Shown here piece after piece: positions 1 to 12,019 of a stretch of 64,000 bases of DNA. A program made the translations under genes and the position numbers. The notes beneath the pieces were generated by a model. The model was not told where the DNA came from and searched no databases. It saw only the letters and a program-made list of their open reading frames with translations. Location: the NCBI RefSeq assembly GCF_014898055.3, contig NW_023605083.1, positions 92,777,483 to 92,841,482 of the forward strand, read 5' to 3'. Every line of letters starts with the position of its first letter. The stretch's first letter is position 1. Source of the stretch: Talpa occidentalis. Its lineage: Eukaryota > Chordata > Mammalia > Eulipotyphla > Talpidae.

Positions 1-73
1 AGAACTCATGCTGCAGTTGCTGCAGATAGCTTCATAGGTTGTGTATTAACTCCTTGTGCCACCAGGGAGGCCC
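1..73 (-). mobile_element. tRNA-derived SINE, cut by window start
   Basis: Head of a minus-strand copy of the window's main SINE. The sequence ending ccaccagggaggcccc is the complement of the tRNA-like 5' end. The 3' half lies outside the window. Confidence 0.85.
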
Positions 74-99
74 CAATACCTCTCTGTTTTTATTACTGT

Positions 100-655
100 A
101 GATTTATAATGTCTTTATTATAATTTATTGTTTCCTTAAAATCAGGTACTATATTTTTGCTATTCTATGTCCTTTGCATTTTCAGATAAATTTAGAATCA
201 CTTTGTCATTTTACACCAAAATGATGCCGTGAGATTTTAATTGGTATTTCATCAAATCTATAGATTAATGTGGGCAGAAGTGAAATCTTAGAAATATTGT
301 CTTGATTTATGAACTTTAATAAATCTCTCCATTTACCTAGGTCTTCTTTAATTTCTTTCAGCAATGTTTTGTAGTTTTCGGTATATGGAAACTATACAAT
401 TTTTTTTATCAGATTGATTGCTTGCTAGGTATTTCATTTTTGTGGCTATTTTAAAAGGTAATGTTTTTAATTTAAATTTCCAATATTTGTTGTTAGCCTG
501 CAGAGAGATCATTTTTGGTGAAATATCTGTTCAACTATTTTTCCATCTTTATTGGTCTTGGCTCACTTCACAAACATTCTTCCTTTTCTGAAAATTTAGT
601 TAATCTAATTCTTTTTGCTTCCATAGCAAAGGATTTTGCATCTTGATCCTATATC

Positions 656-686
<31 letters not shown>

Positions 687-940
687 GGTAAACCCTTTTC
701 TCTTTTTATTGTCTGGAGCCTCCCCTTATGTTGTTAATAATCAAGCAGCTATGTTCAGGGTTGATCCTATATCTTAAAGCATTGCTAAACTCACTCGTTA
801 TGCTCAAAGCTCTTTGTAGATTCCTTGGGATTTCCACATAGAGGGTCATGTTGTCTGTGAATCAAGATTTTTACTTATTTTCCATTATCTTTTTCTTCTG
901 TGCTACAGTTGTATATTTTCTGCTCAACTATGATTGAGTT
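100..940 (-). mobile_element. Old L1-type LINE fragment, interrupted
   Basis: AT-rich sequence whose complement resembles the ORF2 region of old mammalian L1 elements. For example, the stretches around 350-450 and 780-870 recall the antisense L1 text about a rarely disturbed bulge of T-rich codons and 'atgttgtctgtgaa'. No open frame survives. It is interrupted by the retroposed insert at 657-759. The family name cannot be fixed by eye. Confidence 0.5.
657..759 (-). mobile_element. Retroposed 3' end of an unidentified transcript
   Basis: A ~103-bp insert flanked by a direct repeat ttgatcctatatctt (about 642-656 and 760-774). Read on the minus strand it ends in about 25 or more A residues, and an AATAAA hexamer lies roughly 25 nt before the tail. 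Target-site duplication, poly(A) and a correctly spaced polyadenylation signal are the marks of L1-mediated retroposition of a processed RNA. The ~75 bp of non-tail sequence is not the SINE of this genome, and I do not recognise the parent gene. Confidence 0.6.
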
Positions 941-3900
941 AACCAGTCCTGTCTTCTGTTAAACTCGCGAGTTCTTAATTTCAGATACTGTTTCTTAGTT
1001 CTAGCATGTCCACTTGATTCTTTTTTAGATCCACTTCTCCACTAAAACTGTTTATCTTTTCATACATTATGTTTGTCTTTTCCAATATTTCATTTGACAT
1101 ACTTATTATACTCATTTTAAAGTCCTTGTCTACCTATTTCAACATCTGGATTGCCTACAATTGTTATCTTTTTTCCTCTGCAGTATTGGTCATGTTTTCC
1201 TGCCTCCATATATGTTACATTAAATTTTATTGTATGCTGTGCAGTATTTATAAGACAGCCATTGAGACTGAAGTCCATACCATTTTCTCCTAGAGAGGAT
1301 TTGTCCTGTTAAGCACATAAAGTGAGGGATTGACAATTCAATCAGAAATGAGCTAGTTCAGGAATTGGTCATAGCTGTAGTTCCACCCAGTCCACTTCTG
1401 CTTTCAAATGTCTCCATGGCAAGACCTGTCTTGTGTTTGTTTTATGCTTCTCTCTCCAACAGTGTTTTGATTTCTAAGATAGTAGGACACTATAAGATAA
1501 TAGGACATGCTACCTTTCCAAACCAGCTCACCAACCTCCATGTCACCCCAGCACTCAGAAAATATGATGTGGGGAAAATTAGCATTGAATTTGTTGACCC
1601 TTTAGATTTCAGTCCATCCCACAGTCTATATATACAGTGATTAAATGCACTGCTGATTTCTTTTTCCTCTACTGAAGCCTCCTTTTATGACTGTGCTCAG
1701 ATTCAACAAATGTCCTTTGGAAGAAAAAGCGTGTTGGTCTTGGCTCATCTAGGAAACTTGCTTCCTTTTCTGAATTTTTAGTTAATCTAATTCTCTTTGC
1801 TTCCATAGCTTTTTAATGTGTTTAAAAATATGATTTTTGTAATGTACCCAGTTGTTTCTAGTTCTTACAACAGAAGCTTACCACCGCTCTCTACATTCTA
1901 ATTGGAGGCAGAAGTCCCCATATGGATGAGTCACTTAAATGTGGAAAAACAAAAATTTAAAACTTTGAAAAGAAAATATAGGAGAATTTCCTTATGACTG
2001 TGGCTCAAGGAAGAATTTCTTAAATATGATACATGTTTTCATGATAAAATAAGTTTTAAATATTTAAACTACCTTAAAATTAATAATTTCTATTAATTAA
2101 AAGACACTATAAAGAAAGTGAAAAGATGAGCCTCAAACTTCTATATTTTTAACATATATTTTTAACAGTTTAACATATAGCTGACATTTAACATCCAGAA
2201 TATATATAAGATACTCTTATAAACCAGTAAGTGAAGAAAATGAGTAGAAAATGGGCAGAAGTGAACTTGTATTTTCATGGGGTGGAGGGAATGCATAGCC
2301 AATAAACATATGAGAAGCTACCAGATCTTACTAGTAATCAGTAAATTAAAACCACCAAAATGAGGATAGTGATTACTTCTAGGAGAGAGAGTGTGCTGTG
2401 ATCACAGAGAAGCCCATGGCACATTTGTTGAGGGGAGAACTAATATTTTACTTCTTGGTGGTAGTTAGGCATTTTATAATTTTTTATTAAGCTTCGTATC
2501 TTGTGTCCCTCTTCCTGATGTATGTTGAGTTTCACAATAAAAAGGTTTTTCAAGTTCTTTAGAGATAGATATCTTTTTCTTTTCTATCAACAAACACAAA
2601 GCCGTGTTTTACACATCTTAGATCTGGAAGCCATTTCTCTCCTCAAAGTAATTCTGCCTAGGTCTGTCAGACTCAACTCTGTCTCATCATGTTATCAGCT
2701 TTTTGCCTCAAAGGCAACCTCATCACCAGTGTTTGCTGAGGAGCACCACTGCTATCCCTGGCACTGACACCAGTGAGATTTGGAGATACCAGATTTTGAG
2801 GGCTCAACTCAAACCACTGTGTCAACTATGCATCAGCTAAGGCAAAACACCAGAGCTGTCATGCTCCACCCACTCTCCTTGATCCTTTCTGTCCTGAATC
2901 CCACACCTGCACCATGGGTCAGCAGCCATTACCTCGGGAACAAAAGAGGATCTGATTAAACTAGATCCTTCTAAAACTAGGACTCTTAACTACTATTATC
3001 TCATGAGCCCCTCTTAACTACTTTTATTTCATGAAGCCTATGGACCCCGTTTTGGAAAAATGTTTTAAATGCATAAAATAAAATACATAGGACTACAAAG
3101 GAAAACAGTTATACTGAATTAAAGCTTTAACATAAATAAAAAAATTGGAAATCCAGTAACATGTTTTTTACTAATATGCTAAATACCATGTTCAAGAGGC
3201 TGATATATTAGCTGGCATAATTTCAATCTGTGATAAACATAAATAATTTTTCAAGTTTCTGCGACATCTATCATGTGGTATGAAAAATACCTGTTAATGT
3301 ATTGGTGTCAAAGTCACACGTACTTTTTGTGACTGTACTGTGATTTGTTGCATATACTCACTTATTAAAGGAAATGCTAAATTTCAGTTGGGTAGAAGAG
3401 AGAAAATAGATGTATCCGTTTTCCTCTAATCAGCTCCAAGTTAAGAACTCCAAGTGTGAATGGACTCACTCCCACTAGGGGGTGCTGGTATTTTAGAAAG
3501 AGAAGTTTATTCTCTAACTTGGGGAGTGCACCCAGGTTGGTTTCCCACCCTTTCCTCTGGCCTGCCTCAGATGTCCAATCCCAAACCAGTTCCTCCTTAC
3601 CTTCCACCCCTCCAAACCCTCACATGTCCATCCTGTTGACAGTGGAGGTATCGTTCTTGGTGCAATCGTCTGTGACTCACACAGTGCTTCCTGGGGTTGG
3701 ATCATCTGCTGACCAGCACTGAGGAGTTTGCAAACGTGGTAGGCACCACTCCAGGCTGCCCGGATCTAGGCTATGCCATAGTCCTGACTCCAGGCCAGTC
3801 AGGCCAGTAAGAACCCATAGGAATGGCACCAGCTCCAGTTCCCAGCCACTGCTGCAGCCCTGCTGCCCTTCCTTCTGTGACTGGTGGAGAGCCAGGGCTT

Positions 3901-4185
3901 GTAGCGGCAGCTTCTGATGGAATCTAAGGAGGGACCTTAGCCTTCCAGAAAATTATCTTCATATTTGGAGGCTCCAGGAGAGAGAAAATGTTCTGCAAGT
4001 TGTCTCTCCTTGAGTGGTGACACTGTGCTAGTCAGAGCTGCCTGTTCACAACTTTCCTGTCTGATTCCTCTCAGAATGAGGGTGGGCAGTGATTCATTAT
4101 GCCACTGTCATCCTCTACGTGCAGAGCAGAGGAAAGCACCAGCCCTCCCCACCATGTGAATTGAGCCAGCTTTGAAATGATTTCA
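940..4185. other. Intergenic DNA without recognisable genes
   Basis: Mostly AT-rich, with short chance open frames only. The stretch 1000-1300 recalls an old L1 or related LINE in antisense. About 2960-3100, with its 'tatggaccccg' motif, recalls a degraded DNA-transposon or MIR-like repeat. Neither can be named safely. A more GC-rich part at 3430-4160 shows no splice or promoter structure that I can support. Confidence 0.4.
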
Positions 4186-4189
4186 GAGG

Positions 4190-4446
4190 TGGTAGAACCC
4201 AGTGGTTAAGAAACAGACTGTAGACAACTTGAGTTAGAAACCCTGGCCCTGCCACCTGCATACCAGGTCACTTTAGACCAATTACCCAACCTCTGTGCCC
4301 ACATTTCCTCATCTCTGAAATGGAGAGATTTGAGTACTGACTGGCCTTACAAGGTTGCTCTGTGGCTTAAATGACAGGTTACACAGAAAACACTTAGAAG
4401 AGTGTCCAGATCACAGTAAGGGTCAAGTGAGATTTTGCTATTATTA
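4190..4446 (+). mobile_element. MIR SINE
   Basis: Near full-length mammalian-wide interspersed repeat in sense. It has the tRNA-like head around 'agtggttaagaaacagac', the core 'ctctgtgcccacatttcctcatctctgaaatgg' split over its usual places, and the tail with 'ttattatta'. Such copies predate placental radiation. Confidence 0.8.
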
Positions 4447-4570
4447 GTAGTCTGCATGCATTAAATTAAATTAATTAAATGCTTTAGCTTTTCTTTCATT
4501 CTTGGCCTTTAATGTTCCAAATACCCACTTCAATTTCTTCCTCCCTTTGTGACTCTATTTTTCTTTCATT

Positions 4571-4840
4571 TTTTTTTTAAGATTTATTTTTTTATTTATG
4601 CATACAAGAACTGGGGTACAGGTCAGAGGTGCGGGGGGTGACGGGATTCACCAGAGACAGAGTGGGGAACAGATTAGGCAGATCGACTGAAATACACTGC
4701 TGAGGGGAGCAACGGGCAAGACAGGAGAGATCTGCTGCACCTTGTCGGTCAGCTCCCTGGCTGGGGATCGAACTCGTACCGCAGTGGCTACCTATAACTT
4801 GATAGCACTGAGACTTTAACCTCTGCACCACCAGGGAGGC
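4571..4840 (-). mobile_element. tRNA-derived SINE, first of a tandem pair
   Basis: Complete minus-strand copy: poly(T), aagatttatt, the conserved body with 'ggattcaccagagacagag' and a terminal 'caccagggaggc'. It is preceded by gactctattttt and followed by the same motif, which also starts the next copy. Confidence 0.9.
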
Positions 4841-4850
4841 ACTGACTCTA

Positions 4851-5119
4851 TTTTTTTTTTTTAAGATCTATTTATTTGTGCATACAAGAGCTGGGATACA
4901 GGCCAGAAGTGTGGGGGGTGAGAGGATTCACTGGAGACAGAGTGAGGAACAAAATAGGCAGATTGATTGACATATACTGTTGAGGGAAACAGTGAGCGAG
5001 ATAGGAGAGGTCTGCTGTGCCATGTGGGTAGCTCCCTGGGCGGGGATCGAACTCGTGCTGCAGTGGCTGCAGATTGCTTCATAAGTTGTGTCTTAACCCC
5101 CTGCGCCACCAGGGAGGCT
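4851..5119 (-). mobile_element. tRNA-derived SINE, second of a tandem pair
   Basis: Complete minus-strand copy directly downstream of another in the same orientation. The linker tgactctattttt and the downstream cgactccattttt repeat the target-site motif found before the first copy. The B-box complement 'ggggatcgaact' is intact. Confidence 0.9.
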
Positions 5120-5309
5120 CCCGACTCCATTTTTAATCTGAGAAATTAATCTCTTTTTTTTATGTCTGGAGTTTATTGTTTCACTCCCACTTGCCCCACC
5201 GCTCTCCCATAACTTCTGCTTAGAATATGGAGCCCAGAGACCCGGGTATAATCCTACCTCTGTGCTTCTCTTCCCTGAGTCTCAGCACAACATCCAGAGT
5301 CTCTTTGTT

Positions 5310-5797
5310 TTAAAATGTAGGATTTATTATTATTCAGATATGGTCAGGTAAACTGATCAGGAGACAACTGCCAGGGAAAAGATAGTGTCATCTCCAGTTC
5401 CCATACCATACAGGGCCCCGTGGAGAACTGGGGTCAGCCATCAGAAAGAAGGGGCAAAAGGAAAATGTGGCAAGAGCCTTTATTATAGTTTCTATGGAAA
5501 AGGCAAAACAGCACAAGGTAAGAAGGCTCAGAATTGGCTAGTTTGAATCATATCAGCAGGCTCTGAGATTTAGGGGATGTCTCTAGTTACCTGATACATA
5601 TCCCTGGGGTGATTGGAATTGGGGGCTAATGTCAGAACCTGGGAGAGCTGGGTATAGACTCTGGACTGGTTGGCTTACATCTCAAAGGCATGCTCACAGG
5701 GCAGTTGTTTGCTACTTCTAGGTATTAGCTAACCCTGGGAAGTGCGGTCCCTCTAAGATCAGCAAGGCCCCAGATAACATCAAGAATACAGAAAATA
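5310..5797 (-). mobile_element. Possible solitary LTR of an old endogenous retrovirus
   Basis: On the minus strand the block contains an AATAAAGGCTCTTG-like polyadenylation signal near 5480 and a compositional style typical of LTRs. I see no coding or internal region. The boundaries and the family are uncertain. It could also be an old non-LTR repeat. Confidence 0.3.
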
Positions 5798-6068
5798 GAG
5801 GCCTTCCTAGTGGCACAAGGGGTTAAGTCATAGCACAATGAAGCATCCACAGCCATTGCAGCACAAGTTCGATCCCCACCCAGGGAGCTAACCCACATGG
5901 TGCGGCAGACCTCTCCTGTCTTGCCCGCTGCTCCCCTCAGCAGTGTATTTCAGTCAATCTGCCTGTTCTGCTCCCTACTCTGTCTCTGGGAATCCTCTCA
6001 CCACCCCTATACCTCTGGCCTACACCCCAGTTCTTGTATGCATAAATAAATAAATCTTAAAAAAAAAA
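5798..6068 (+). mobile_element. tRNA-derived SINE
   Basis: Sense copy: gaggccttcctagtggc head, B box 'gttcgatcccc', CT-rich body and aaataaataaatctt followed by poly(A). Several CpG-type changes against the other copies. Confidence 0.9.
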
Positions 6069-6120
6069 TCAAATGGGTCCTTTGTGTGGTGTCCCAAAAG
6101 GCTGGGGAAGCTGGCTACTC

Positions 6121-6283
6121 ACTCTACTGAAATACACTGCTGAGGGGAGCAACAGGGAAGCCAGGAGAGGTCTGCTGTGCCATGTGGGTCACCAGCCTGG
6201 CCAGGGATCAAAGTCGTGCTGCAGTGGCAGTGGATAGCTTCATAGTGCTGTGTCTTAACTCCTTGCACCACCAGGGAGGCCCC
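6121..6283 (-). mobile_element. tRNA-derived SINE, 3'-truncated
   Basis: Minus-strand copy that begins abruptly at 'ctactgaaatacactgc' and so lacks the A-tail half. The tRNA-like half to 'caccagggaggcccc' is present. Confidence 0.85.
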
Positions 6284-6459
6284 AGAACCTATTTGATTTT
6301 TACCCCACTCAGAGACCACACTCAGTAGAGGTGTAAGGAGATAGGAACAAATTGGTAGAGCAGGGACCACCAGTATCAGTCACAGAAGAGGAGTGACTGC
6401 AGGTCCTAGTGACTCACTCTGCAGAGAACCGAGCAGATTTTGCCACTGAATGACCAGCA

Positions 6460-6916
6460 TAGTGGCCACAGACCTCCCCACCCCAGCAGATTTCACTGGG
6501 TTTTACCCTGCAGATACTCTCATAGATGCTAGCCCCTGAGTCCCTCCCCACTCTCCTCCGACTCTGGCCCCACAGGAGACTGGAATCCATACTGGCAGCC
6601 AGTCCAGGCCTCTGTAGCTGCATATAAGATGCCAGCCTCGAATCCTGCAATTGACCGCTTCTGTTATGCCTGTGCTTGGGGCTAGCTCCTCCAGATGTGC
6701 AGCTGCATCCTGCTGGCCTGACTTCTGACACCAGCATACACTGCTGGGCTCACACCCAAGGGGAGATCCTGCAGCCACAGGAGTGCATGCAGACATCAGG
6801 GCCCCTGCAATTGATGCTGGTCCTAACTGCTGGTCCTGGCTCCTGCTGCTACATATGTGTCTGCAACTAGTCCCTGCCACTATACAGGCTACTGTAGCTG
6901 GTCCCTGCTGCTTCAG
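6460..6916. repeat. CTG-rich internally repetitive block
   Basis: Irregularly repeated words such as 'gctggtcc', 'ctgctg' and 'tgcagc' give open frames on both strands (for example 173 codons on minus). There is no conserved domain and no regular period. The block abuts the 5' break of an L1 3' segment, so it may be part of that element or an inverted piece of it. The origin is unresolved. Confidence 0.35.
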
Positions 6917-7418
6917 AAACAAACCCACATATATATGGTCAACCAATATTTGACAAGGAAGCCAAAGATAATCAATGGAGAAAGGATAATTTCTCCAATA
7001 AATGGTGCTGGGAAAACTAAACATTCACATGCAAAAAAATAAAATTGAAACCCCACCTTCTACTACTCACAAAAATTCAGTCTAAATAAATAGATTAAGG
7101 ACTTAAATGTAAGACTTGAAACCATAAAAATTCTTGAAGAAGACAGGGAAAAGTCTCCTTGCCATCAATGTTGGCAATGATATTTTGGTTCTGCCACCAA
7201 AAAACCAAAATCATCATAAGCAAAAATCAACAAGTGAACTATATCAAGCTAAAAAGCTTTTGTATAGCAAAAGAAAAAATCAACAGAATGTAAAGGCAAC
7301 CTATAAGATGGGAGAAAATATTTACAAAGATCCATCTGAAAAAGGGCTAAAATCCAAAACATGCAAACTCACACAACTCAATAATGAAAAAAAATCACAT
7401 TAGAAAATAGACAAAGGA

Positions 7419-7690
7419 GGGCCTCCCTGGTGGTGCAAGGGGTTAAGACACAACCTATGAAGCTATCCGCAGCCTCTGCAGCACGAGTTCAATCCCCGGC
7501 CAGGAAGCTACACACATGGCGCAGCAGACCTCTCCTGGTTTCACCCACTGCTCCCATCAGCAGTGTATTTCAGTACATCTGCCTGTTTTATTCCCCACTG
7601 TCTCTGGTGAATCCTCTCACCCCCCACACACACACCTCTGACCTGTACCCCAGCTCTCATATGCATAAATAAATAAATCTTAAAAAAAAA
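7419..7690 (+). mobile_element. tRNA-derived SINE inside an L1
   Basis: Complete sense copy with an ~18-bp target-site duplication: agaaaatagacaaaggag before and agaaaatagacagaggag after (one mismatch). It therefore inserted after the L1 was already in place. Confidence 0.95.
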
Positions 7691-8229
7691 AGAAAATAGA
7701 CAGAGGAGGTGAATAAACATTTCTCTAAAGGCATACAAATGTCCAATGGGTACATGAAAAGGTGCTCAACATCACTAATCATCAGGGAAATGTTAGTCAA
7801 AACTACAATGAGATATTACCTCATCCTGGTTAAAATGCCTGTCATTAAAAAGATGAGATAATAAATGGTGAGGCTGTGGAGAAAAGGGAACCCTTGTACA
7901 CACTGGTGGGAATGCCCCTATGGAAAACAGCATGGAGGCTTCTCAAAAAATTAAAAATAGAACTATCATATGATTCAGCCATCCACTCTTGTTATATGTC
8001 CAAAGGAAATGAAATCATTATCTCAACGAGATGTCTACATTTCCATATTCATTGCAGCATTTTTCATAAAAGCCAAGACATGAATAGATGAAGGAAATGA
8101 TATAGGTCAGTGTGAGATGTTTACCACAATGAGACCAATTAACATGCCTACCACCTCACATAATTACCATTTTGTTATCATTGGTGTTATGGTGAGAACA
8201 TTGGGGTATGGTGTATGCAATGCACGGGT

Positions 8230-8256
8230 GCACACACACACACACACACACACACA
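8230..8256. repeat. (CA)n microsatellite
   Basis: Uninterrupted CA dinucleotides, about 13 units, within the L1 3' segment. Confidence 0.95.
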
Positions 8257-8774
8257 GAGGAATGTTATTTGGCCATAAAAAAAGAAGAAAAGCCTGACAT
8301 TTGTGACAACATGGACAGACCTTGAAGAGATTATACTAAGAAAGTCAGACAGAAAGACACAAATACCGTATTATCTCACCTATTTGTGGGATCTAAAACT
8401 GGAGCTATAGAAACAGAATCAACAGTGGTTGCCAAAGGCAGAGAGTGGGGAAAACTGGGAGCTATTGGTCAAAGGTTACCAACTTTCAAATACATGATGA
8501 ATAAGTTCTGGCCATCTAAGGTACAACATAGTGACTCTTAGTTAACAATACTGTATTATATACTTGAAAGTGGTTATGAGAGCTTTAATGTTCTTGCCAT
8601 AACAACAATGATGAAAACAAAATGGTAATTATGTGAGGGTAAGGATGCATTAACTAACCTTATTGGGTAAGCATTTCACAACATATACGTGTGTCAAAGC
8701 ACCACATATACACCTTGAGCTCATACAATGTTACATGTCAATTATATCTCAATAAAGCCGGTGGGGTTTAAATA

Positions 8775-8890
8775 GCATACAGTCTCTAGAGTCCGCTGAG
8801 CCTCAGCTCTGTCACTTTGTAGCTGTGGAACTTTAGATCAAGTAGTTAACCTCTCCCTGCTCCAGTTTCCTCATATTTTAAACAGGACCG
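8775..8890 (+). mobile_element. MIR fragment
   Basis: Core region in sense: 'cagctctgtcactttgtagctg', then 'ttaacctctccctgctc' and 'cagtttcctcat'. The ends are lost. Confidence 0.7.
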
Positions 8891-9027
8891 CTGCAGGTTT
8901 TCCCCACTACTTGAATGTAAAGAGTTCCTGTTAAACCTTTCAGAAGCTGAAATGTTGAAATGCAATTAATGATAACCACAAATAAGCCATTAATATTAAA
9001 TATATATGGAAAAAGTTTTTGAGTTTT

Positions 9028-9291
9028 GGGGCCTCCCTGGTGGTGCAAGGGGTTAAGATGCAGCACTATGAAGTTATCTGCAGCCACCGCAGCACCAGTT
9101 CGATCCTTGGCCAGGGAGGTGACCCACTTGGCACAGCAGACCTCTCCTGTCTCACCCGCTGCTCCCCTCAGCAGTATATTTCAGTAGATCTGCCTATTCT
9201 GCTCCCCACTCTGGTGAATCTTCTCACCCCCCCGCATCTCTGGCCTGCAACCCAGCTCTTGTATGCATAAATAAATAAATCTTTAAAAAAA
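9028..9291 (+). mobile_element. tRNA-derived SINE
   Basis: Complete sense copy, flanked by direct repeats tttttgagtttt (about 9015-9027 and 9292-9303). Confidence 0.95.
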
Positions 9292-9879
9292 TTTTTGAGT
9301 TTTCCTAAATGTGAAGAATAACATACAAAATCATCCCAGACAACAGATAAAACCTAAAATAACACTAATAAAGCAGGAATGATGTCAGACACACACAGCC
9401 TGTATCCTGGGAAGGAGCTTGCTGGGCCCCCTCTCAACTGCACAGGGTGCTCACTGCCTCTAGAACAGCTGCTGCAAAACAAACACTGCACCCTATTTTC
9501 ACTTTTTGCCTTGTAAGTGAAAATCCTCTTCTGATCTCTTTTGGTCAGCAATTTCTTTTGGTTAGCAAAAGCAGGTTCTAGTATAGGTTTTTCATAAAGC
9601 TGAAGAGGCATAATGCAAACTTTTAAAAAGCAGGGTTATCTGTAGGACCTTTTTCATAGTATTGCAGGTATTAGAAGAACTAACACTGTCATGGTCTTAG
9701 AACAGGCTGGACATAAATGAGTGATCAATAAATATTAACTATTGCTGTGATTTCCTGATCACAGCAAGCTGCCTACTGACTTAGGGTCTTCTCCTGTGCT
9801 GCTCCTGCACTTCCCACTCTATTACCTGGCTAACACCTGCTCAGTCACTCTGGTTTCAACATAAGTGTCACCACCTTAA

Positions 9880-10125
9880 TAATGTCAGGGTCCCAACCCC
9901 CTGGCCTACCTCAGCCTTTTTTATGCCCCTTACATGGTTCCTTATTCCTTGTAATCCTCATCTTAGTTGTAATCATATAGCTATATGTGTTAGCTGTTTA
10001 TTGAATGCCAGTCTTTCCTGCCAGGGTACAAGACTTGTAAGAACAGGAACTGTATCTACACCAATTCCCAATGTACCTATAATGCCTGCCATATAGAAGG
10101 TGGTCAATAAATGTGTACTAGATAA
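9880..10125 (+). mobile_element. L2 LINE 3' end
   Basis: Decayed L2 tail in sense: 'gtacaagacttgtaagaacag', 'cccaatgtacctataatgcc' and the terminal 'tcaataaatg'. Confidence 0.65.
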
Positions 10126-11740
10126 GCCCAGAGGCTTACAGCTGCAGGTGCATGGATGCCTGGGCAAGAAGCCATCTGGACTGCTGTCTGAAGAGCAGAA
10201 ATACAGAGTCACAAGCTTCTGACCCTTTCGTTTGATGAGGGGAAGGGTTCTGGCCTTTTTAGACCAGAGTCTGGAGGGGGGGTATTCTTGAGGCATCAAA
10301 ACCTGTGTTGTAGAGCACCAGCTGGCGCTGAGACTTCAATTGGCAGAAGTGATGGAATGTGTACAGAAAGATGCAGCTGCCTTGCTCAGGAGCGATCCAG
10401 TCCTGGTTTGCTAAACCAGCTGAATTCCAGAAATACCAGTGGGGAGGATTGGGTCCTGTCATACCTGCCTCTCAAGACAAACAAGCTGAAAGTTGGGGTG
10501 GGGTGGGGGGAGGAGGTACCAAAACTGCTAAGAGAAAGGAAGGGCCAGATGCAAGGACCGGAAAAAACCCCATAGCAGGTGGAGGTGGACATAATTAATG
10601 GAACCTGGAGAGCAAGCCGGCACATGCCATCATGTCAAAACCTTGTCCCGAGGAGCCCTGGTTTTGCTGGCCTCACCCCCAAGAAAGCAGAGCAAGAATA
10701 GCTTGAAATTGACATGCCAAGCAAATATATAGCAGGAGATTCTCATAAGCCAGGGGTTTGCTCAGAGGCCCTGGCCCCTGTGGCTAAAATCAGGATTATG
10801 TCTGTGCTGATTTACTCCCCAGCTGGGTTTTAGGAAAAGCCTCAGAAAGACCACTGGGTTGTGCCCAAGATTGGCAGGCAAAGCCAGATTCCATCAGGCC
10901 TCCCCTTTCTAAACAAAGAGCTAACAGGAAGGGAGACACTAAGAGGAAAAGACCCCATCTTTCAACTCCCCTCTTTCCCTGGAACACCCTTGAGTTTCGG
11001 CTCTAGTCCCAGGAAGTGCATTTGTATGAGCTCGAGAAAAGTAAATGCCTTTTACAAGTTGAGCCCTGAGTAGAATAAGTGGCAGCTTTGCTAGAAATGT
11101 CCAAAGTGGTTGGACCCTGGACCAGTGAGTCTCAATGGAGAGCCTATTGTTCAATTGGAAATTTGTGGTGAAGTGGTTTAGGCTGTAACCATGATTGGGG
11201 AACACCACTACTGTTCAGTAGTCCGAGACCCAAGGTGCCAGACTCTGCAATGCACATAGTGGAATGTTCATGGGACAGCTTCCCATGCAACTTTTAAATA
11301 TACTACTGGACATTCACAAAGATGAAAAATCATTCTTACCAGAAGCCAATTTCTATTTTTGTCTGTGAATGCACCGTTTTTGTCTTGCTTGTTTTGATGC
11401 ACAGTTTAACATACTCCAACATTTCCAGGACCAACACCACTCAGGGTGTTTGAACCCCCAGGGCAACATACCTCGACCCCACATCTTTTGTTACCGGAGT
11501 CTTCATGGGAATTATGCTGACAGATGGAAGTGCTGGACTGTTTCATTAGATCATCTGATGTAGTTGTGCCAAGAATTTACATATTGAAATGCATATTTTA
11601 TTTTACATGATTTTGTTTTTACATCCAAAAGGGCAAGTTGGTTTTTTTTTTTTTAAAGGGCAAGTTTATTATAAAAAAGGAAAAGAAAGTAAAGGACGCT
11701 TGCACAGACACAAGCAGGCAGAAAGAGCTGCCCCCACCCC
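10126..11740. other. Intergenic DNA without recognisable genes
   Basis: No domain, splice or promoter structure stands out. A G-rich run lies at about 10495-10515. Open frames of up to 95 codons overlap on both strands and look like chance. Confidence 0.4.
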
Positions 11741-11751
11741 CGCCCCCGCCA

Positions 11752-12019
11752 CGGGTCTCCCTTGTGGTACAAGGGCTTAAACACAGCACTGTGAAGCTAT
11801 CTGCAGTTCCATCCAGGCAGGCCAGGGAGCTGACCCACATGGCGTAGCAGACCTCTCCTGTCTCACCCCGCTGTTCCCCTCAGCAGTGTGTTTCAGTGGC
11901 TATGCCTGTTCTGCTCCCCACTCTGTCTCTGGTGAATCCTCTCACCCCCGACACCCTTAACCTGTACCCCAGTTCTTGTATGCGTAAATAAATAAATCTT
12001 TAAAAAAAAAAAAAAAAAA
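11752..12019 (+). mobile_element. tRNA-derived SINE
   Basis: Sense copy with a diverged head (acgggtctcccttgtgg) and a damaged B box. It is flanked by related words agaaagagctgccccc and agaaagagttgcccct. The words ggacaagttt and cagacacaag/catagacacagg also recur on both sides, suggesting that it entered an already duplicated stretch. Confidence 0.85.

Larger units (their letters stand above)
6917..8757 (+). mobile_element. L1 3' segment (L1M type), split by a SINE
   Basis: The sequence from 'cccacatatatatggtcaacc' through 'aaggtgctcaacatcac', 'gtgggaatgcc' and 'catggaggcttctcaaaaa' follows the well-known 3' part of mammalian L1 ORF2. A 3' UTR follows, ending near caataaagc at about 8750. 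Stops and frameshifts break the frame throughout, so it is non-coding. A SINE divides it at 7419-7690. Confidence 0.85.

Noticed and set aside
6503..7024. 173-codon minus frame
   Set aside because: Lies across a repetitive CTG-rich block and into an L1 segment. No domain.
8230..8256. Regular CA/GT and ATTT/CATC runs as a possible array system such as CRISPR
   Set aside because: Ordinary microsatellites in a mammalian genome. No repeat-spacer structure exists in the window.
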